Shown in pieces: positions 15,576-24,431 of a DNA stretch of 64,000 nucleotides (position 1 is the stretch's first letter; every line of letters begins with the position of its first letter). The DNA is taken from NCBI RefSeq assembly GCF_012848175.1, contig NZ_CP051651.1:2046001-2110000 (forward strand), read 5' to 3'. Below the pieces are notes generated by a model, which was not told the origin of the DNA, did no database searches, and worked only from the letters and a program-made list of their open reading frames with translations. Source of the DNA: Xanthomonas campestris pv. badrii. GTDB taxonomy: Bacteria; Pseudomonadota; Gammaproteobacteria; Xanthomonadales; Xanthomonadaceae. Both the position numbers and the translations under genes were made by a program.

Positions 15576-15591
15576 GTTTCACATTTGAAAC
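15576..15591. promoter_or_regulatory. Candidate LysR operator (perfect 6-bp inverted repeat)
   Basis: GTTTCA-CATT-TGAAAC is a perfect inverted repeat starting 4 bases upstream of the lysR start codon and about 140 bases from the divergent NmrA gene. LysR proteins bind dyads of this general type. A partly related GTTTC recurs near 15616-15625. Confidence 0.45.
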
Positions 15592-15732
15592 CGGGTGTCT
15601 GAATTCTGGGGTATTCGTTTCGTATTCGCAACGGCATAGAGTGTGTTCACCGCAACGCCAACGCGGCGCGCCGGCAACACCCCAGCAGCGCATCCGCGCT
15701 GTCCGTCCTTCATCCACAGCAGGAGATTCACC

Positions 15733-16602
15733 ATGAGCATTCTCGTTATCGGTGCCACCGGCACCGTCGGTTCGTTGGTCATCGAAGGCCTGGCCACTGC
15801 AGGTGCACAGGTCAGGGCGCTGGTTCGCCAGCCGGGCAAACGCAACTTTCCCAAGGGTGTCACCGAGGTCGTCGCCGACCTGACCGATGTGGGCGCGATG
15901 CGCGCGGCACTAGCATCTGTACGCACCCTGTTCCTGTTGAACGCGGTTAGCCCCGACGAAGTGACGCAGGCGTTGATCGCCTTGAATCTGGCCCAGGAAG
16001 CCGGGATCGAGCGCATCGTGTATCTGTCGGTGATTCATGCCGACAAGTACACCAACGTGCCCCACTTCACCGGCAAGCACACCGTCGAGCGCATGATCGA
16101 AAGCCTGGATATTCCAGCCACGATCCTGCGTCCTGCCTACTTCATGCAGAACGACACCCTGATTCGGCAGACCATCCAGGACTACGGCATCTATCCGATG
16201 CCGATCGGCGCAGCAGGTGTGGCCATGATCGATGCACGCGACATCGCAGACATCGCCGTCGCCGAGTTGCTGCGACGCGACCGCGCAACCGATCCACTGC
16301 CGCGCCTCACGCTCGATCTGGTGGGCCCGCACGCCATCACGGGTGCGTCTGCGGCGCAGATCTGGAGCGCGGCTCTCGGGCGCGAGATCGTCTACCCCGG
16401 CGACGATGTGGCCGCGTTCGAAGCGCAGATGGCGGCACACAGCCCCTCATGGCTGGCCTACGACCTGCGCCTGATGCTGGCCGGCATCCAGGCCATCGGC
16501 ATGCGGGCGGATGACAACGCTCCGCAGACCCTGGAAGCCATCCTGGGTCGCCCGTTGCGGACCTACGAGCACTTCGTTCGCGAAGCCGTCGCGACAGCGT
16601 GA
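15733..16602 (+). CDS. NmrA-family NAD(P)-binding protein
   Basis: This 289-residue atypical SDR begins M-S-I-L-V-I-G-A-T-G-T-V-G, the G-x2-G-x2-G Rossmann motif. Later motifs include V-R-Q-P-G-K, A-G-I-E-R-I-V-Y-L-S-V, L-R-P-A-Y-F-M-Q-N and I-D-A-R-D-I-A-D-I-A, all typical of NmrA/QOR2-like sensors and reductases. The classical Tyr-x3-Lys catalytic pair is not obvious, so it may be a redox sensor as much as an enzyme. The ATG at 15733 has AGGAGA 7-12 bases upstream (15721-15726). It is divergent from and probably regulated by the LysR gene. Confidence 0.88.
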   Translation: MSILVIGATGTVGSLVIEGLATAGAQVRALVRQPGKRNFPKGVTEVVADLTDVGAMRAALASVRTLFLLNAVSPDEVTQALIALNLAQEAGIERIVYLSVIHADKYTNVPHFTGKHTVERMIESLDIPATILRPAYFMQNDTLIRQTIQDYGIYPMPIGAAGVAMIDARDIADIAVAELLRRDRATDPLPRLTLDLVGPHAITGASAAQIWSAALGREIVYPGDDVAAFEAQMAAHSPSWLAYDLRLMLAGIQAIGMRADDNAPQTLEAILGRPLRTYEHFVREAVATA

Positions 16603-16613
16603 GTGTGGTTTAC

Positions 16614-16644
16614 GCGACACGCGCGGGCGTCCCGCGCGTGTCGC
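16614..16644 (+). terminator. Perfect 14-bp GC-rich hairpin between convergent genes
   Basis: The arms GCGACACGCGCGGG and CCCGCGCGTGTCGC pair perfectly around a 3-base loop, 12 bases after the NmrA stop codon. There is no T-run on either side, so it may act as a barrier for the convergent TraX-like gene as well, or be a rho-assisted or processing hairpin. Confidence 0.55.
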
Positions 16645-16747
16645 GCCGCGATGATCGCTTCGTTCGGTCCGAACGTTGGAATGCCTGTATCGACGTCGCC
16701 TGCCTGCGTTGGCTGGCTAGGTAGCCCAGAGCAGGAGTCAGCAGGTA

Positions 16748-17398
16748 TCAAAGCACTGCGTAAGACAGCAGGCTCAATACCAGTAGATGCCCCACGTAGT
16801 AAAAATAGAACGCCCGGCGCGAGCGCGGAACCGGTATGCGCACTTTCGCAAGCAACAGCAATGGCAGCGCCAGCAATCCCCAGGGGGTGTCGTTGACCAA
16901 GCACAGCAGCGCCACCGGTAGCACGATCAGCACCAGCGCCAATACGCTCCTGGACAGGCGCCACTGCCATGGGTTGCGCCAGAACACCCAGGCGCACAGG
17001 ACGATCGCCAGTCCATTCCATCGATAGTCGACCGCCGCTGGCGCCAGGAGCGCGCATAAGGCAAAGAACACCCAGCGGCCGCGCTCGATCGCCAGAATGC
17101 ACACTGCCGCCAATGCAAAGGACAGCAGAACGTTCAGCGGAAACACGCGCTGAAATGCGATGGCTGCAACCGGCGTGGCGACAAGCCCCCAGACAAACAG
17201 CCGCTTCACGGACTTCTCGACATCCGCCTGGGGCTGGGCAAGGTTGTAGGCGAGCACCAGCGCAAACAGCGGAAATGCCACCCGGCCTAGTTCTGTTACG
17301 ACCGGCACGTATCCAATCGCAAGAACCTTCAGGACGTGATCGCCTGTCATGAAGGAGGCAGCCAGCCACTTCAGGAATTCGCGTCCACCACTGGTCAC
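16748..17398 (-). CDS. TraX-like multi-pass membrane protein
   Basis: The protein has about 216 residues from GTG 17398. The sequence R-E-F-L-K-W-L-A-A-S-F-M-T-G-D-H then G-R-V-A-F-P-L-F-A-L-V-L-A-Y-N-L-A matches TraX, the family named for F-pilin N-acetylation. Roughly seven hydrophobic helices follow. Chromosomal TraX-like proteins in plant-associated bacteria have no proven role and resemble acyltransferase-type membrane proteins. The start is uncertain: no strong ribosome binding site is visible, and an in-frame ATG at 17491 would add an unrelated Arg/Pro-rich segment. Confidence 0.75.
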   Translation of the reverse strand: MTSGGREFLKWLAASFMTGDHVLKVLAIGYVPVVTELGRVAFPLFALVLAYNLAQPQADVEKSVKRLFVWGLVATPVAAIAFQRVFPLNVLLSFALAAVCILAIERGRWVFFALCALLAPAAVDYRWNGLAIVLCAWVFWRNPWQWRLSRSVLALVLIVLPVALLCLVNDTPWGLLALPLLLLAKVRIPVPRSRRAFYFYYVGHLLVLSLLSYAVL

Positions 17399-17520
17399 CG
17401 TTGAATCTCGTCTTGTGGGTCGGATGCCCGCTGTTTTCTGCCGGTTGCTCCAGGGAGCAGACGCCAGTTCCCTGGGCGGCGTCGCCGGCATGGGTCACTG
17501 AGCCGCAGGATCATTCGCCA

Positions 17521-19314
17521 TCACCGCACCGCTCCGTTGTCTTCCTGCAACTCGCGCTTGAACGGCACATCCGGCGGCGGCCTGGCGGTGGCCGGTTGGT
17601 CGTTGAGGTTGGGGTCACTGAGACCGCAGCCGCCACCAAACTGCAGCAGCGACACCACGCAGCTGATCTTTGTCGTGGTGCCCGGAATCGGAATCTCGAT
17701 CTTCTTCAGTCCGCGGCGCACCCATTCCTGCAACAGCGACTGGTTCGGCATCCAGTATTTGTCCAGCGAGGTCGGCGTGTAGCCATACGGCGGTCGCTTG
17801 AGCCAGGTGCCGCCCTGGGCGATCTGGTCGCGGGTCCAGGTGTCGGTCTCGCTGCCCGGCGGCCCACGATCGCCTGCGCCGCTGCCGATATCGCCGCTGC
17901 CGGCCACCCGCACACTGCCGTCGCTGTTGAAGACGCCATCGCGTTGGCCGTTCGCACCGCTGCTGTCGCCGCGCCGGTTGCGGTCGGATTTACTCCAGTC
18001 GTCGGCATTGGCTGCGACATCCCAGCCGCCGCTACGGTCGGCCGCTTGCGGGCCGGCCTTGCTGCTGGCAGCAGGCGTGGCAGCGGAAGCGGCTGCCGCC
18101 TTGTCGGCTTGCGCAGGTGTAGCCGATTTGGCCTGCGCGGTGTGTGGTGCCGAGCTGGCTGGCGAAGGCTGCGCAGCAGGTGGGCTGGCCGTCGCCGACG
18201 AGGTCGCCGGCTTGGCCGGTGTCGGTTGCGCTGGCGGCGCTGGCGGCACCGGAGTGGGGTCTGGCACGCTGGGCAGTTCGGTGGCACGCACCGCAACCTC
18301 GGGCATGCGCACACTGGGCGCGAGCTCGCGCGGCCGGATCACTGGTGCGCTGAGCTGGGGTTGGTCGGGCACCACGATCTCGCGCTCGCGTACCGCCGGC
18401 GCCGGTGCAGCACGCACCGCCACCGTAGGCGCGGGGCGCTGCAGCTCGCGCAGTGCCGGCCGCTCGGTCACGGTCTGGATGTCGCGCTGCCGCACCTCGA
18501 TCTGCGGTGCCGAAGGCGCCACCGGACGTGGCGCCACGGTGATGCTCGGCGGTGGCGGCACCACGAAGTCGGTCGTGGCAATCGGTGTTTCGGTGACCTG
18601 CAACGGCGATTCGATCGTGACCGGCGGCACCTGCACCGTCACTTGCGGCACCTCGGGCGCCACCGGTTCGCTGGCAGCAGCGACCGCTGGTTCGGATGCA
18701 GTATCCGTCGCCTGCGCCGTGCTGGCGGACTCGGTGGGTTCGGTTGCCTGCGGCGGCACCGAAGGCGGCGGCGTCGCGTCGGCCGGGTTCCCGCTTGCTG
18801 CGCTGGCGTTCTGCGCCGTGGCAGCCACGCCGGCAGCAGGCTGCGCGGCAGCGGCCGGTTCCCCTTGCCCGCCCCCCTGCTCGGCCGCGCCATCGCCGAT
18901 GAACGTCATCCGCACCCGCGACTCCTCGCCTTGGGTGGTCTCCTCCGGCGCCCAGCGCACGGCGACCACCCAGATCAGCAAGGCGATAAAGCCGATGTGG
19001 ATCAGCAAGCTGCCCAGCAAGGCGAGCCAGTGCTGCGTGCGCTGATCGCGCGGGCGTGGATCCCAGTGTTGCCACCACAGGCTGCGGAACGCCTGGAATG
19101 GCGTCAGCAGCCGCGCAGCGCCAGTGCCATCGGCAGCAGATGGACGCGCCAGCAGCACATCCATCACATGGTCGTCGTTGAATGGCGCCGCTGCATCGCC
19201 ACGGCTACGCATCCAGATCGCCCAGCCGTATGGCAGCCCGGTGCGCCGATCCAGAATGAGCTTGGCCGGCATGCGCGCGCGCAGTGCCTGCAGCAGATCG
19301 GCAGCCGTTGTCAC
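17521..19314 (-). CDS. TonB-like transmembrane repetitive protein
   Basis: This protein of about 597 residues follows nfuA by 13 bases. It has a cytoplasmic N-terminal region of about 90 residues (M-P-A-K-L-I-L-D-R-R-T-G-L-P-Y-G-W), one transmembrane helix near 95-118 (L-L-G-S-L-L-I-H-I-G-F-I-A-L-L-I-W-V-V-A-V) and a long Pro/Ala/Glu-rich, periodic region of about 350 residues. A compact C-terminal domain holds two Cys (S-C-V-V-S-L and G-G-G-C-G-L). The layout recalls TonB, with a stiff spacer crossing the periplasm. Comparable proteins are annotated in xanthomonads as transmembrane repetitive protein. The GTG start is a choice by position; an upstream ATG at 19386 would overlap nfuA. Confidence 0.75.
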   Translation of the reverse strand: MTTAADLLQALRARMPAKLILDRRTGLPYGWAIWMRSRGDAAAPFNDDHVMDVLLARPSAADGTGAARLLTPFQAFRSLWWQHWDPRPRDQRTQHWLALLGSLLIHIGFIALLIWVVAVRWAPEETTQGEESRVRMTFIGDGAAEQGGGQGEPAAAAQPAAGVAATAQNASAASGNPADATPPPSVPPQATEPTESASTAQATDTASEPAVAAASEPVAPEVPQVTVQVPPVTIESPLQVTETPIATTDFVVPPPPSITVAPRPVAPSAPQIEVRQRDIQTVTERPALRELQRPAPTVAVRAAPAPAVREREIVVPDQPQLSAPVIRPRELAPSVRMPEVAVRATELPSVPDPTPVPPAPPAQPTPAKPATSSATASPPAAQPSPASSAPHTAQAKSATPAQADKAAAASAATPAASSKAGPQAADRSGGWDVAANADDWSKSDRNRRGDSSGANGQRDGVFNSDGSVRVAGSGDIGSGAGDRGPPGSETDTWTRDQIAQGGTWLKRPPYGYTPTSLDKYWMPNQSLLQEWVRRGLKKIEIPIPGTTTKISCVVSLLQFGGGCGLSDPNLNDQPATARPPPDVPFKRELQEDNGAVR

Positions 19315-19327
19315 CTGTGGTGCGGAA

Positions 19328-19927
19328 TCAGGCCGCGCTGTCGCGCGGAATGTACGGGGCGTCGCCGGTGGCGTGATCGGTCGCATCGCGCACCGCGGTC
19401 ACCCCGGGCACGCGCCCCATCAAGGTCTTCTCGATGCCCTGCTTGAGCGTGACATCGGCCATGCCACAGCCATGGCAACCGCCGCCGAAGCGCAGCAGCA
19501 CCACGCCATCGGCAGAGACTTCCTGCACGGCCACGCGGCCACCGTGCGAGGCGAGCTGCGGGTTGACCTCGTTCTCGACCACCCAGCGCACGCGCTCGAC
19601 GATCGATGCCGATTCAGCCGGCGCCTCGCCCTTGATCTTGGGCGCCTTGATGGTCAGTTGCTGGTTGCCGGTGGATTGGGTGACGTAGTCGATCTCGGCA
19701 CAATCCACCCACGGCACGCTGGCGGCGACCACATATAAGGTGAAGCCGTCGCAATCGATCGCCCACTCATCGCCGTTGAGATCTGCCGGCTCTGCGAACT
19801 CGAGCCTGGCATCGGCACGCGGGGTCCCCGGGTCCACCGCGCTCAGGCGTACGCCCATGCCGGGCACGCCCTCGCGTTCGATGAGCTTGCGGAAATAGGT
19901 CTGGGCTTTGTCGGATATCTGGATCAT
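19328..19927 (-). CDS. nfuA: Fe/S biogenesis protein NfuA
   Basis: This 199-residue protein has an N-terminal A-type-carrier-like domain ([14 protein letters not shown]) and a C-terminal Nfu domain with [11 protein letters not shown], the CxxC that holds a 4Fe-4S cluster for delivery to apoproteins. Length and two-domain order match E. coli NfuA (191 residues). The A-type domain has lost the usual Cys ligands, as is normal for NfuA. ATG 19927 gives the standard start. It is divergent from phhB and followed closely by the TonB-like gene. Confidence 0.95.
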   Translation of the reverse strand: MIQISDKAQTYFRKLIEREGVPGMGVRLSAVDPGTPRADARLEFAEPADLNGDEWAIDCDGFTLYVVAASVPWVDCAEIDYVTQSTGNQQLTIKAPKIKGEAPAESASIVERVRWVVENEVNPQLASHGGRVAVQEVSADGVVLLRFGGGCHGCGMADVTLKQGIEKTLMGRVPGVTAVRDATDHATGDAPYIPRDSAA

Positions 19928-20015
19928 GCGGGTTATTCTAGCGCTCAATGCGCCCTCGCTCATGGAACACCGTGATCCTGGCGGGGCGCCGTCCGCCCAC
20001 CCCTGCGAGACCGCC

Positions 20016-20372
20016 ATGACCGATCTGATCCCCCTGGAGCAGGCCCACTGCCTCCCGCGCAAGGGCAGCGACCACAAACTGGGCGAAGCGCGCCTGGCCG
20101 AACTGCTGCCGCAGGTGCCCGGCTGGGAGCTGGCCGAGGCCGGTACCGCGATCACGCGGACGTTCCGGTTTGCCGACTATTACCGCACCCTGGCCTTTGT
20201 GAATGCGCTGGCCTGGATCGCCCACCGCGAAGACCACCATCCGGACCTGGGCGTGCACTACGACCGGGTCGTGGTGCGCTATTCCACCCACGACGTGGGC
20301 GGGTTGAGCGAAAACGACTTCATCTGCGCCGCGAAGGCCGCGCAACTCTACGACCAGGGAGTCACCGCATGA
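20016..20372 (+). CDS. phhB: Pterin-4a-carbinolamine dehydratase
   Basis: This 118-residue protein has the family motif [11 protein letters not shown], containing the His pair that dehydrates 4a-hydroxytetrahydrobiopterin, together with W-x-L-A-E and F-x-F-A-D-Y-Y-R. It regenerates the pterin cofactor of phenylalanine hydroxylase, or acts in pterin metabolism more widely. ATG 20016 gives normal length. The next gene starts inside its stop (ATGA, 20369-20372), so the pair is co-transcribed. No phhA is seen in the window. Confidence 0.95.
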   Translation: MTDLIPLEQAHCLPRKGSDHKLGEARLAELLPQVPGWELAEAGTAITRTFRFADYYRTLAFVNALAWIAHREDHHPDLGVHYDRVVVRYSTHDVGGLSENDFICAAKAAQLYDQGVTA

Positions 20373-20791
20373 GTATGTCTCGCGCCGCCCTCGCCGGCCT
20401 GACCCTGGCGGCCAGCCTGACCAGCTGCGGCAAGCCCTCGCAACCGCCGGCAGCGCCCAGGGTGGCTCCCACCGAACTGGCCGCGCTGAAGACCCCGCCT
20501 CCGGAATACGCCCCCGAGCTGGCCTGCGCCGGCGTCGGCGGGACCAGCGTGCTGCGCGTGGTGATCGGAACCGAGGGCAAGCCCACCGATGTATCGGTGA
20601 CCCAGAGCAGCGGCCAGCCAGTGCTGGACGAGGCAGCGTTGAAGCGCGTGCGCGAATGGCAATTCAAGCCCGCCACGCGCAATGGGCAGGCGGTACCGCA
20701 AACCATCCAGGTGCCGGTCGCCTTCAAGCCGCCGGTACCACGGCCGGACGAATGCTTCGCCATTGAAGAGCGGGCCCGGCGCGGCGGTTGA
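20369..20791 (+). CDS. Small TonB-C-domain lipoprotein
   Basis: This 140-residue protein starts with a lipoprotein signal ([10 protein letters not shown], lipid Cys about residue 20), then a short Pro-rich linker and a TonB C-terminal-like domain ([37 protein letters not shown]). It lacks the N-terminal membrane helix of true TonB, so it is probably a periplasm-facing lipoprotein of unknown partner. It is coupled to phhB by an ATGA overlap. Confidence 0.8.
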   Translation: MSMSRAALAGLTLAASLTSCGKPSQPPAAPRVAPTELAALKTPPPEYAPELACAGVGGTSVLRVVIGTEGKPTDVSVTQSSGQPVLDEAALKRVREWQFKPATRNGQAVPQTIQVPVAFKPPVPRPDECFAIEERARRGG

Positions 20792-21027
20792 GCACGGCCG
20801 CTGCCGGGGCGGCGGGATTCCGATCTGCAAGGCGGGCCGACGTGCCCGCCATTGCATTGCGTGACGACACACACGTCGCCACTCATCGCCGCGACTATCG
20901 GCCTCATCGAGGGCCGGCGGCACCACGCGTTCGTCATTGCGGCATTGCCATCCTGCACCGCCGCTGGGCGAGTGCGTGATGCATTTGCCGCAGGACAAGG
21001 CTCCTTTCCACGAGGTCGTCCCATCGC

Positions 21028-21846
21028 ATGCTTGAGGTGTCGTCACACAACGTCTGGATCGCGCTCTCCGTCACCCTGGCCGCAGGCCTGGCGACCGGCC
21101 TGGGCAGTCTCATGGTGGTGTTCGCCAGGAAGCCGAACCCGCGGCTGCTCGCATTCGGGCTGGCATTTGCCGGCGGCGCGATGGTGTACGTGTCGTTGTC
21201 GGAGATCCTCAACAAGTCGATCGCTGCGTTTTCCCACGCCTACAACGACACGCTGGGTTTTACCTTCGGCACGCTGACCTTTCTGGCGGGCATGGTGCTG
21301 ATCATGGCGATCGACCGCCTGGTGCCCAACCCGCACCAGAGCCTGTCCACCGACGATCCGCAGTTTCGCGACGACAACCGCGCCTACATCCGGCGCGTGG
21401 GCCTGATGACCGCGATCGCGATCACTGCGCACAATTTCCCCGAAGGCCTGGCGACCTTCTTCGCCACCCTGGAAAGCCCGGCCGTCGGCATGCCGCTGGC
21501 GTTCGCCATCGCCATCCATAACATTCCCGAAGGCATTGCCATCGCGGTACCGGTGTATTTCGCCACCCGCAACAAGTTCTACGCATTCGGCGCCAGCCTG
21601 TTGAGCGGTCTGGCCGAACCGATCGGTGCCGGCATCGGCTATCTGGCGCTGGCGGACGTACTGTCCGAAGCGGTGTTCGGCACGGTATTCGGGCTGATCT
21701 CCGGGGTGATGGTGTTCCTGGCGCTGGACGAACTGCTGCCAGCCGCCAAGCGCTACGCAAAAGGTCACGAGACCGTGTATGGCCTGGTGTCGGGCATGGG
21801 CACGCTCGCCATCAGCCTGGTGTTGTTTCGCTTTGCCGCGCCTTGA
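21028..21846 (+). CDS. zupT: ZIP-family divalent metal transporter ZupT
   Basis: This 272-residue protein has eight predicted membrane helices. The ZIP metal-binding helices are clear: H-N-F-P-E-G-L-A-T-F in helix 4 and H-N-I-P-E-G-I-A-I-A in helix 5, as in ZupT, which imports zinc and other divalent cations. A cytoplasmic loop around residues 100-120 follows helix 3. It seems to be a single-gene unit. Confidence 0.95.
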   Translation: MLEVSSHNVWIALSVTLAAGLATGLGSLMVVFARKPNPRLLAFGLAFAGGAMVYVSLSEILNKSIAAFSHAYNDTLGFTFGTLTFLAGMVLIMAIDRLVPNPHQSLSTDDPQFRDDNRAYIRRVGLMTAIAITAHNFPEGLATFFATLESPAVGMPLAFAIAIHNIPEGIAIAVPVYFATRNKFYAFGASLLSGLAEPIGAGIGYLALADVLSEAVFGTVFGLISGVMVFLALDELLPAAKRYAKGHETVYGLVSGMGTLAISLVLFRFAAP

Positions 21847-22367
21847 GGTGCTTCACCTGACCGCTTTACGGTGATCGCTGATCCAAGCGCGACACCGCGA
21901 TAGCGGATGCTGCGAGTCGGCCAGCATTGCACTGATTGCCAACCCTGATGACAACAGTCAGATGTGGGTGACGGAGGGCTCGGCGGCGTGACGATATCGA
22001 TCGGGCATGGTTGGGAACATCGATGAGCGGTGCTCCACACGCTCGCGGGTGCCCCCCCACTCCCAGCACCTGCATCACCGATGACCGCATCAATCAGCGC
22101 GCTTGGGCCACAAGCGAACGCCACGGAAGCTGCCAGGTCCTCCGCACATTGCAAGCTGGTACGAGCAGCCTCCCCAGCTAATTCGAACGCACTTTCAACG
22201 CGCTTTTAATAAGCGGGCGATGCGGCGCGTCGGTTCGCCGACGATTGACCGCCTGCATGCTTAACGCGGCTGCGCGCGTATGCCACACCACCGATCCAGC
22301 AAGCTTCCAGACATTCAACGCGGCGCATGGTACGCGCGTCATCCACGCGCACTGAGCGAGGTGCCGT
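21847..22367. other. Long intergenic stretch with no recognised content
   Basis: I found no supported gene, terminator with a T-run, or clear repeat in these 521 bases. Several short open frames on the minus strand have low-complexity composition and no family resemblance. The last part presumably holds the promoter of the DUF3300 gene. Confidence 0.45.
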
Positions 22368-24185
22368 ATGCAACGCACACAGTCCTGGGAACGCCTGGCT
22401 TGGGCGCTCGCCATCGCATCCACCGGCGCCATGGTGCTTGGCGGCTGCCAGCGTCACCCACCCTCGCAGACGGCAGCGCCGCCCTCCGATCCATCGCCTC
22501 CAGTTGCCGCAGCACCTGCGTATACGCCGCCAACTGCCGACCAGCTCTACCAGCTGGTCGCTCCAATCGCCCTGTTTCCCGACAAGCTGCTGGCGCAGAC
22601 GCTGGCGGCCTCGGTGTACCCGGATCAAATCATCGCCGCACAGGACTGGTTGCGCAGTCATGGCAGCCTGAGCGCCAGCGACCGCGCGCAGGCCACCGTC
22701 TCGCAATCCTGGGACCCCAGCATCAAGGCGCTGACCGCCTTTCCGGACGTTGTGGACCAGCTTGCCGGCAATCTCGACTGGACACGGGCGCTGGGCGATG
22801 CCTACGCGCACGATCCCAATGACGTGCTCAACGCGGTGCAGATCATGCGCCAGCGCGCGCAGGCCAGTGGTCACCTGCGCAGTACGCCGCAACAGCAGGT
22901 GCAGGTGGCGCGGCATGTGGTGGTCACGCCGATCCTAGACGCGGGCCGCGTGCCGCCACCCACGCAAGTGATCACCATCGAACCGGCGCAACCGGACGTG
23001 GTCTACGTGCCGCGCTACGACCCAGGCGTGGTCTACGGCACACCGGTCTATGTGGAACGCACCTATCGCTATCACCCGGTGCGTTGGTATGACCACAGCG
23101 ACGTGGTGACTACCGGCGTGGTGTCCTTCGGCGTCGGCATCCTGGTCGGCATTGCGCTGGAACACCATCATGGCTGGTTTGGTTGGGCAACCCCGGCGCC
23201 CGCATGGCATCGCTGGGGCTGGAACAGCTGGGGCGTGGACTGGAATGCGCCGCCTGCAGCGCCGCATTACGTGGTCTACCAGCAGCATGTCTACGCGCCG
23301 CGCACCACCATCATCAACAACCGCACTAGCTATATCGATGCCCGCTCTTATGTGCATCAGGACCAACGTCGCTGGTCGAACAGCGCGCTGCCGTCTGCGC
23401 CTGGTGCGGCAGTGGTGCTCGCACCAGTCCCGGGGTCGCACATGGCTGCGCCGGTCACGCTGCCGGCAATCGCGCAATCCTTGCCGGCTGCGCGACGTCC
23501 CGGCGCATTTGCATCTGCGCCAAGCGACACACATCGCACGCCCGACTACGCGCATCTGTCTGCGCCGCGCTTCAATGCACAGATGTTGCAGCCAGGCCGC
23601 CCGGTGGCCACGCATGCGCCCTCCCCGCTCCCAGCCACTCTGCCACCAGCTCAGGTGGCGCCGCACGGGCAGAATGCCCCTGCCCCGATGGTCGCTTCAG
23701 CCGATCATCCGGACACCCGACACCTGGACGCCCGGACGACTGCATTGCAGAGCACGCGGCGCCAGCGTTCGGCGATGCCTCAGCCGCCACGCTCCTCGCA
23801 GACGGCGCCCCCAAGCCTGACAGCCATCGAACCTGCGCCGCGCACTACGCTGCCACCGCGCGAGGCCTTCGCCAACCAGCAACCGCGTGGGGCCAGACAG
23901 CCGGAACCGGAGGCGTCGCAGCTGCGCAATGCCCCCGTGCGTGGACAATCAATCGCTGTGCCTCAGCAACATGCCGCGTTCGTGGAACCGCAACGTGTCG
24001 AGCATGGGCTGCAGCCATCGCGACCGGTTCAACATCAGGTGGTGCAGGCGCCACCGCAGCAGCATCCGCAGCGGGTGGCGTCGTTTACCGCACCGCACCA
24101 GGCCCCTGCCCGGCCAGCCGAAACGCATGCTCAGCGCCCGCATTCGCAACCGTCGCAGCATCACGACCATCGCCGCGACAGCTGA
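22368..24185 (+). CDS. DUF3300 lipoprotein
   Basis: This 605-residue protein has a lipoprotein signal ending M-V-L-G-G-C (Cys about 27). Residues about 55-300 are DUF3300: Y-Q-L-V-A-P-I-A-L-F-P-D-K-L-L-A-Q-T-L, A-A-Q-D-W-L, W-D-P-S-I-K-A-L-T-A-F-P-D-V and P-D-V-V-Y-V-P-R-Y-D-P. A hydrophobic segment (G-V-V-S-F-G-V-G-I-L-V-G-I-A-L) and a Trp/His-rich part follow. The C-terminal 270 residues are low-complexity Pro/Gln/His-rich and end in a His cluster. The function of the family is unknown; cell-envelope location is supported by the signal. Confidence 0.88.
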   Translation: MQRTQSWERLAWALAIASTGAMVLGGCQRHPPSQTAAPPSDPSPPVAAAPAYTPPTADQLYQLVAPIALFPDKLLAQTLAASVYPDQIIAAQDWLRSHGSLSASDRAQATVSQSWDPSIKALTAFPDVVDQLAGNLDWTRALGDAYAHDPNDVLNAVQIMRQRAQASGHLRSTPQQQVQVARHVVVTPILDAGRVPPPTQVITIEPAQPDVVYVPRYDPGVVYGTPVYVERTYRYHPVRWYDHSDVVTTGVVSFGVGILVGIALEHHHGWFGWATPAPAWHRWGWNSWGVDWNAPPAAPHYVVYQQHVYAPRTTIINNRTSYIDARSYVHQDQRRWSNSALPSAPGAAVVLAPVPGSHMAAPVTLPAIAQSLPAARRPGAFASAPSDTHRTPDYAHLSAPRFNAQMLQPGRPVATHAPSPLPATLPPAQVAPHGQNAPAPMVASADHPDTRHLDARTTALQSTRRQRSAMPQPPRSSQTAPPSLTAIEPAPRTTLPPREAFANQQPRGARQPEPEASQLRNAPVRGQSIAVPQQHAAFVEPQRVEHGLQPSRPVQHQVVQAPPQQHPQRVASFTAPHQAPARPAETHAQRPHSQPSQHHDHRRDS

Positions 24186-24410
24186 AGAACATCTCATGGA
24201 TCGGTCAGAAGCGTACCCGCAGCGCGTGTAAGCGCAAGCACCGCGGCAGCATGACGATCGCTCCGATAGCCGAGGCACAGCGTTGAACCGAGGATCGTCA
24301 GCAGGTGGGCATGGAGCTTCTTGTTAGAAGCCCCTCGCTACGTGGCCCAGCAAGGGAGTCAAGATCCAGTGCGCAGCACCACCTTATAAGTCATCTCCGG
24401 ACCCAAAGCG

Positions 24411-24429
24411 CGGGCGCGCGCAGCGCCCG
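24411..24429. terminator. Hairpin between convergent DUF3300 gene and rluC
   Basis: CGGGCGC and GCGCCCG pair perfectly around GCGCA, just after the rluC stop. The T-run is weak (GCTTTGG on the minus strand), so efficient intrinsic termination is not certain. Confidence 0.4.
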
Positions 24430-24431
24430 GG

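Noticed and set aside
17401..19446. 681-codon + strand frame opposite the TonB-like gene
   Set aside because: Low-complexity Arg/His translation of the repetitive gene's complement; the minus-strand product has a membrane helix and coherent domains.
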